In this document: positions 59,195 through 64,000 of the stretch, one piece after another
Numbering within the stretch: the stretch's first letter is position 1
Layout of the letters: each line of letters starts with the position of its first letter
Assembly: GCA_964461025.1 (NCBI GenBank)
Contig: CAYWSE010000006.1
Span: forward strand, 13,020 to 77,019
From: JAHBVL01 sp964461025
GTDB lineage: Bacteria > Chloroflexota > Chloroflexia > Thermomicrobiales > UBA6265
DNA length: 64,000 nt
Direction of reading: 5' to 3'
Notes under the pieces: generated by a model
Database searches by the model: none
The model's input: the letters and a program-made list of their open reading frames with translations, nothing else
Told to the model about the DNA's origin: nothing
Position numbers and translations under genes: made by a program

Positions 59195-60175
59195 TCAATC
59201 GACCTTGTTGACCCCCTCGATCAGCCCCCTCGCATACCCGATCGCATACAACCGCCCCAGTACCTCATACCCCGGATGCGCGTTGTCTTCGCCTTCCATG
59301 GTCGGTACGTGATCGACGCGCATCGGCCCCGTGTACCCCACGTCCCGAAACGCTCGCATCGCCTCGAACATGTCCGTTCGTCCCAGATCGTGGAACGATT
59401 CGACGAAATTGTCCGGCGTCCCGGTCACATCCCGGAAATGGACGAAATGGATCGCCTTCTGCGCGCCGAATCGCCGAATCTCCGCCGGCACATCGACATT
59501 CATCGTCGAAATCGACCCCTGGCAGAACGTAATCCCGTTGTGCGCCGACGGAACGATGTCGATGACCCGCTTTAGCGCCTCAACCGACGTCAAAATCCGC
59601 CCCACACCCCGGATCGGCGACACCGGCGGATCGTCAGGATGGACAGCCAGAAAGACTCCCGCCTTCTCAGCGACGGGTACGACCTTCCTTAGAAACGCGG
59701 TCATGTTCTCCCAGAGCGACTCCTCCGAGATTTCGCCATACTCGGTCAGTGGCGCATTCAGCATCAGGCGATGGTCGTATCCGGTCACCAATGCGCCGCC
59801 TCGCGCCGGGATCGCCATCGACGTCCGCATCCAGCCATGCACCGCCATGAAGTTGTGGCACATCACCGGAATGCCAACCCGGCCCATGTTCTCCACCATC
59901 TCGCAAAAGCGATCGATCATCGCATCCCGCTCCGGCGCGCCCCGCTTGATCAGCTCGTGAAACATCGGCGCCGACTCGATCACCTGCAAATCGAGCCCCC
60001 GATCGGCAAATCCCTGCTTCAGCCGCAGCAGATGCGCGAAGTCCCAGGGCGGCGGCAAATCCGGTCCTTCCGGAATCGACGTCACTGCCGCCGTCACCCC
60101 GGCCTGTTGCGCCAGCGTCCAGAGCGGCGTTGGTGTCGCCGGCAAATGATCGGCAAATGTGAGACTCCAGGCCAT
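59195..60175 (-). CDS. uxuA: Mannonate dehydratase (UxuA-like)
   Basis: 326 residues from ATG 60175, with GGGAG five bases upstream. TIM-barrel enzyme of the UxuA group, which removes water from D-mannonate to give 2-keto-3-deoxygluconate in hexuronate breakdown. Landmarks: VTSIPEGPDLPPPWDF, VMCHNFMAVHGWMRT, LAVHPDDPPVSPIRGVGR, IVPSAHNGITFCQGS, IHFVHFRDVTGTPDNFVES and GYTGPMRVDHVPTMEGED with metal-binding Cys, His and Asp. No other hexuronate genes are in view. Confidence 0.88.
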   Translation of the reverse strand: MAWSLTFADHLPATPTPLWTLAQQAGVTAAVTSIPEGPDLPPPWDFAHLLRLKQGFADRGLDLQVIESAPMFHELIKRGAPERDAMIDRFCEMVENMGRVGIPVMCHNFMAVHGWMRTSMAIPARGGALVTGYDHRLMLNAPLTEYGEISEESLWENMTAFLRKVVPVAEKAGVFLAVHPDDPPVSPIRGVGRILTSVEALKRVIDIVPSAHNGITFCQGSISTMNVDVPAEIRRFGAQKAIHFVHFRDVTGTPDNFVESFHDLGRTDMFEAMRAFRDVGYTGPMRVDHVPTMEGEDNAHPGYEVLGRLYAIGYARGLIEGVNKVD

Positions 60176-60242
60176 CGATACTCCCAACCCTTGAACGGCT
60201 TACGAGCCGCCTTGCCGTAGTGGCTGACCTCCGTGTCAGCCG

Positions 60243-60356
60243 GTGGCTATGCTGCGCGGAGCGAACGAAGTGATGCGAAGTGCAGCATAGCCACAACCGC
60301 GCCCCGCCACAACCACATCCTTGCCACAACCGCGCCCCGCCACAACCACATCCTTG
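60243..60356. repeat. Hairpin followed by two tandem 33-bp repeats
   Basis: A perfect 13-bp inverted repeat GTGGCTATGCTGC (60243-60255) / GCAGCATAGCCAC (60282-60294) is followed by two exact 33-base units, 60291-60323 and 60324-60356, beginning CCACAACCGCGCCCCGCC. Lies between two minus-strand genes. Confidence 0.85.
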
Positions 60357-60358
60357 CC

Positions 60359-61573
60359 TCAACCCCCGTCAATCGTCACCGCCACAACCCATGCCCATTC
60401 CAGCCGCTCGCTCGTATTGATCAGATGCACGCCCTCTGACGTGGACTGGCAATGCAGCCGAAGATTGCCGACCGGCAAGACGTCCTCCGATGCGGCACAA
60501 CTCTCGGCGCCCGTCATGAGCAACGCATCGCTTTCAGAATTCAGCACCATGGCCAGTACGCGATCTGGATCCGCCAGCAGTTGACTCCCGGGTCGCATGG
60601 CCGCCCTACCGATCTCGACCATAGGAGTCGCCGACGTGCCATCAATGGCAAAGTGCCACAGCAGCTGGCTCTTCACAGCGAGCGAGCCAGTCCCGCCGGC
60701 CTTCCCCGATTCCGGTGTGGCGCCTCTCTCATCGACGGAGAGCGCGACGAGTACTATCGGGTCGTTCCCGAAGTTGAGTATCGAAAGCTCCGAACCGGGG
60801 TGTGCCACGATCGTCATCCCAGGAACGACGGCGGTTCTTCCTTCTCCGAGAACGCGTGGTGCTGCTCCGAACCCGTCCCGGGTCACGGGATCGAACAGCG
60901 CGACCCCTCCCTCCGGAGCGTTCTTGACCAACACCGAACCTGTGCCCGCGGCGATTTCGATGACCGCGGACGAGCGAATCGCGGTGAACCGCGCGATGCC
61001 TGTTGGAGCGACCTCGTGCCTGCTCAAATTGAGTGAGAAATCCCCTGATCGCTCGCCCATGTCGGAGAGCGTTGCCACACGATCGATCGTCGTCGGCAGC
61101 GCGGAGGAAGGTTGGCGTTCGACGACCAGTCGACCGGAAACCCGCAGCACTTCCATTTGCGGCCAGTAGGCGTCAGTCGATGTCATCTCCAACCCGAGGG
61201 GAAGATGGCTTGTCTCTCCGACTACTGACACCCACGCCACAATGCTCTCCCCGCTTCTGAGCAGAGGGTCGGCCACCAATCGCAATGTAGGGCTGGTCGC
61301 GTGCAGATACTCAAGATAGTGGACGAGGCTCATCTCACCCTCTTCGGAGGTCTGCTCGAGCACTTGCGGAGCCAGAACATCGTGAAGTGCCGTGTCCTCG
61401 CCGGTCGCGATCGTCAGATTCACGGCGTCGTAAAAGCGGCGGGCGGCGGAAACATCCGGCGTATAACTGACCTCCGCCGCCAGAGGGTGTTCGAGCGTCA
61501 CCAGTCGGTAGACCAGCGGCATGGTCAACAGGGCCATAGCTGCCGCAATGAAGAGAAGAGACGTTTGACGCAC
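60359..61573 (-). CDS. Exported SnoaL/NTF2-like protein with cupin-like C-terminus, partner of STAND copy 3
   Basis: 404 residues from GTG 61573, which puts the membrane segment TSLLFIAAAMALLTMPLVYR at the N-terminus as in its relatives; the frame is open to 61666. SnoaL-like domain ~40-165: RRFYDAVNLTIATGEDTALH, LHATSPTLRLV, MEVLRVSGRLVVERQPSS. Two beta-rich parts follow, ending with TPMVEIGRAAMRPGSQLLAD and EWAWVVAVTIDGG. It lies 171 bases downstream of the third STAND gene. Confidence 0.77.
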   Translation of the reverse strand: MRQTSLLFIAAAMALLTMPLVYRLVTLEHPLAAEVSYTPDVSAARRFYDAVNLTIATGEDTALHDVLAPQVLEQTSEEGEMSLVHYLEYLHATSPTLRLVADPLLRSGESIVAWVSVVGETSHLPLGLEMTSTDAYWPQMEVLRVSGRLVVERQPSSALPTTIDRVATLSDMGERSGDFSLNLSRHEVAPTGIARFTAIRSSAVIEIAAGTGSVLVKNAPEGGVALFDPVTRDGFGAAPRVLGEGRTAVVPGMTIVAHPGSELSILNFGNDPIVLVALSVDERGATPESGKAGGTGSLAVKSQLLWHFAIDGTSATPMVEIGRAAMRPGSQLLADPDRVLAMVLNSESDALLMTGAESCAASEDVLPVGNLRLHCQSTSEGVHLINTSERLEWAWVVAVTIDGG

Positions 61574-61706
61574 GCTGATGCTCTCGGGTGGAACTCTCCC
61601 GCGGGAACCGCGCGAGTGTGGTGAATGCCGCAAACACACACTCGCCGACTCCGCGCGATGGAGCATCGGTAGCTTCTACTGATTTCGGCGCGACATGATG
61701 ACCAAC

Positions 61707-61728
61707 CGTAGCCTCGCCATTTATGGCG
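61707..61728. repeat. Solo copy of the CGCCATTTATGGCG end repeat
   Basis: CGTAGCC then TCGCCATTTATGGCG, identical to the outer repeat at 4082, sits between the STAND gene and its SnoaL-like partner. Confidence 0.75.
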
Positions 61729-61744
61729 CTCACTGCAGGTCGCC

Positions 61745-64000
61745 CTAACGCCTCTCGGACGGTGGTTCCAGCGCGACGAGTCCCAGCTGCCGTGCGGTAA
61801 CGACAGCATCTCTGCGGGAACTGACGTCCAGCTTTGAAAGAATGGCCTGGACATGGCTATCGATCGTGCGTCTGCTCACGAACAGTATGTCGGCGATCTG
61901 GCGGTTCGAATACATTTCTGCCATCAGCCGCACAACTTCGATTTCCCGCGGGCTCAACACCGCACCCGCTAACCTCACACTAGTCTCTGGCGGCGTCACC
62001 GCCATGCCAATGGCGACGAGCTCCACGCTGGAAAGCGTCTGGCCCGTTTCATAGGCTGCTCGATACGCCGCGTCGTCCAGGGCGCCTTCAGGAGGCGACT
62101 GTCTGCCGTCCCAGCACCCCATCATCTCGGCGGCCATTTCCGAGAACCCCAGATCCTCCCACGCCGATTGGGCGGCGCCATAGAGCTGGGCAGCTCGTTG
62201 CCAGTCACCAAGTGCCTGGGCGACCGAGGCAAGCGCCGCGAGGCTGAACGAATTCATGTGAGACAACGTCGCCTGTTTCGCCAGAAAGAGTGTTTGCTGG
62301 AAGTAGGACAATGCAGTTGAGTAGTCCTGCCGGGTCATCGCCACTTCGCCAAGCACGCGCATCGCATAATGCCGCGACTCTCGAATGTTGTGCGATTCAG
62401 CCATGGAAAGCGCCTCTTTCGCGAGCCGCTCCGCTTCGTCGCAATTGCCCTCTCGTCCGGTTATCCAGGCCAATGAGCCCAACGCGAACGACCTCATCAG
62501 AAACGAGTGAGGCGTTGTGCTGGTCACCTCGATCGTTTCCAGAAAGTCTGCCCGTGCCAGGTCGAGCTCTCCCGTCAAAATGCGTGTGATGCCTCGCTGT
62601 CCCAGATTGTTCGAGATCAGAATCCCGGAATCGATTTTCCTGCTGACCTCGAGCGCTTCAGTGAAGCAATCCACGGCATAGGGTCCATCTGACCAGCGGG
62701 TCACCAGCCCCAGCGCGTGCAGGCTCGATTCGATTCCGGCCAGGTACCCGTGATGGCGACTCTGTTTGAGGGCGGCGGTAGAAAAGACATGGGCGGTCTC
62801 GAAATTGCCGCGCAAATACGCACATCCGCCTGCCCGCAATGTCAGCCCGATGATCGATTCGGCCGGAAGCCCCTCAGACTGCTCGAGGATACGGGTCAGT
62901 GTTGTTTCCCCTTCCAGGTTTGACCCATGCCTCCACCAGTAGGTGAGTAGCCCGCAGCCGATCTGGGCGGCCCGGGCCGGCATGTCGTTCTCCAGCGCCC
63001 AGCTCAACGCGGACCGCAGATTGTCCTGATCGCCCATCAGCTGGAACCCCTGCGAACCACGTGGCCGCAACCAGCAATCGGGACCCGGGTTGCCGAGCTG
63101 CCCGATGAACCACGTCAGGTGCCGCTCCCGGGCCAAATGCTCTCCTGCCGTCGCCCTCAACTGTTCGAGCCCATATTCGCGAATCGTCTCCAGCAGCGCG
63201 TATCGGGCCAGCTCGTGGTCCGCGCTGACACGATGAACGAGGCTGTGTTCCAGCAGGGTGGCGAGACCGGCGATCGTTGAGCCTGGCGAATCCTCACTGC
63301 CGACGGCGGCGGCCGCCTCGGTAGTGAACCCACCTTCGAACACCGAGAGAGCGCGGAAAAGCGACTGATCCTCCGGGGACAACAAGTCATACGACCAACC
63401 GATCGCCTGCCGAAGCGACCGGTGCCGGGCGGGCGCGTCGCGCGGACCGTCGGACAGCAACGGAAGCCGCTGCTGCAGTCGCGGCAGGAGCTCTGGCAGC
63501 GGGATAACCCGGGTTCGGGCCGCGGCCAGCTCGATCGAAAGCGGCAGCCCCTCCAGTCGCTGGCAGAGTGTCGCGACCTGCTGGAGGTGATCTGACGATG
63601 GTTTTTCGTCGCGCGCGTATGCCCGATCGAGAAAGAGCCGCACTGCGGTCGATGCGGCGATATCCTCGACCGCTGCCTCGGGTCGCGGGAGGTCGAGGGG
63701 TGGAACCTGATACTCGATCTCCCCGGAAATGCGCAGAACGATCCGGCTCGTGGTCAGGATGGTCAGCGACGGCGCCGCGATCAGCAGATCGGTCAGTAGC
63801 GGTGCGGCCTCGACAGCTCGCTCGAAGTTGTCGATGACCAGCAGCATCGAATCACCCTGCAACATCGTGCTGAGGTGATGCGCCAGACGCTCGCTGTTGC
63901 CGTCCGGAAGCGCCAGAGCTCTGGCGAGCTCGGTGGCCACCAGTGCGTCATTGTCGATGGCCGCCAGGGAGCAGAAACGAACCCCGAAATCGAAGTCATC
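61745..64000 (-). CDS. STAND ATPase regulator with C-terminal LuxR helix-turn-helix (copy 3, 5' end beyond window)
   Basis: The last 751 residues are in view; the frame stays open to base 64000 (VRFCSLAAIDNDALVATELA aligns with DVAFVALASLSDPDLVAP of copy 1), so the P-loop lies outside. Walker B LLVIDNFE, ILTTSRIVLRISG, GLPLSIELAAARTRVIPLPE, then WSYDLLSPEDQSLFRALSVF, TPR-like repeats and the GerE domain LSPREIEVVRLMAEMYSNRQ ... SRRTIDSHVQAILSKLDVSS. Followed by an exported SnoaL-like gene as for copies 1 and 2. Confidence 0.9.
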   Translation of the reverse strand, partial: DDFDFGVRFCSLAAIDNDALVATELARALALPDGNSERLAHHLSTMLQGDSMLLVIDNFERAVEAAPLLTDLLIAAPSLTILTTSRIVLRISGEIEYQVPPLDLPRPEAAVEDIAASTAVRLFLDRAYARDEKPSSDHLQQVATLCQRLEGLPLSIELAAARTRVIPLPELLPRLQQRLPLLSDGPRDAPARHRSLRQAIGWSYDLLSPEDQSLFRALSVFEGGFTTEAAAAVGSEDSPGSTIAGLATLLEHSLVHRVSADHELARYALLETIREYGLEQLRATAGEHLARERHLTWFIGQLGNPGPDCWLRPRGSQGFQLMGDQDNLRSALSWALENDMPARAAQIGCGLLTYWWRHGSNLEGETTLTRILEQSEGLPAESIIGLTLRAGGCAYLRGNFETAHVFSTAALKQSRHHGYLAGIESSLHALGLVTRWSDGPYAVDCFTEALEVSRKIDSGILISNNLGQRGITRILTGELDLARADFLETIEVTSTTPHSFLMRSFALGSLAWITGREGNCDEAERLAKEALSMAESHNIRESRHYAMRVLGEVAMTRQDYSTALSYFQQTLFLAKQATLSHMNSFSLAALASVAQALGDWQRAAQLYGAAQSAWEDLGFSEMAAEMMGCWDGRQSPPEGALDDAAYRAAYETGQTLSSVELVAIGMAVTPPETSVRLAGAVLSPREIEVVRLMAEMYSNRQIADILFVSRRTIDSHVQAILSKLDVSSRRDAVVTARQLGLVALEPPSERR

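Noticed and set aside
60291..60356. Possible CRISPR array
   Set aside because: Only two directly abutting 33-bp units with no spacers and no cas genes.
1..64000. tRNA, rRNA, riboswitch or insertion-sequence genes
   Set aside because: None recognised on either strand by eye; a covariance-model scan would be needed to exclude small RNAs.

Overview
The window looks like a chromosomal segment of a high-GC (about 60% by eye) bacterium, most likely Chloroflexota, class Thermomicrobia (Sphaerobacter/Thermomicrobiales-like). This rests on gene mix and style: COG3903-type NB-ARC/TPR/LuxR regulators, several LLM flavin oxidoreductases, ECF sigma/anti-sigma pairs, Tat and lipoprotein exports, and REP-like intergenic repeats. 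It is an inference; no rRNA, tRNA, CRISPR array, transposase or phage gene was recognised.

Layout. 0-9.4 kb: exported proteins (a truncated Tat-like protein and a YpfJ-type zinc metallopeptidase), a glycine-rich protein, citrate synthase, an LLM oxidoreductase, a protein with two FGE-sulfatase domains, and an overlapping opine-dehydrogenase/FAD-oxidoreductase pair. 9.5-17.8 kb: a membrane glycosyltransferase, aroA, an M29 aminopeptidase, gamma-glutamyltransferase, dienelactone hydrolase, a HD phosphohydrolase and a NYN nuclease. 17.8-21.2 kb: a small accessory patch with two related small proteins, an opposing small ORF and a RhuM-family protein. 21.2-33.3 kb: a LarA-like protein, serine hydrolases, a Tat-exported Cys-rich protein with a granulin-like segment, a secreted nuclease, formate-tetrahydrofolate ligase, a DUF1269 protein, a BKACE enzyme and a D-2-hydroxyacid dehydrogenase.

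33.4-45.6 kb and 60.4-64 kb carry the most striking signal. Three large STAND-type ATPases with a C-terminal LuxR helix-turn-helix are each followed on the same strand by a membrane-anchored or exported protein with an N-terminal SnoaL/NTF2-like domain and cupin-like C-terminal regions. A fourth such exported protein precedes the second ATPase, beside an ECF sigma factor and its putative NHL-propeller anti-sigma factor. I read this as a repeated, possibly undescribed, regulator/extracytoplasmic-effector module.

45.7-56 kb holds sulfur metabolism: a Cys/Met PLP enzyme, a rhodanese-MoeB adenylyltransferase, and mec-cysO-cysM, together the protein-thiocarboxylate route to cysteine. Two more ECF sigma/anti-sigma pairs lie here (one anti-sigma-like protein carries two cupredoxin domains), plus topoisomerase IB. 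56-60 kb holds an SH3b polysaccharide deacetylase, a Uma2 nuclease, a YciI protein and a UxuA-like dehydratase.

Intergenic spaces are rich in structured repeats: an element with perfect 24-bp terminal inverted repeats and its partial copies, a second ~220-bp inverted-repeat family, CCCTCTCCC/GGGAGAGGG hairpins, and degenerate short repeats at gene 3' ends. Many gene pairs overlap by exactly four bases (ATGA/GTGA), which points to translational coupling.
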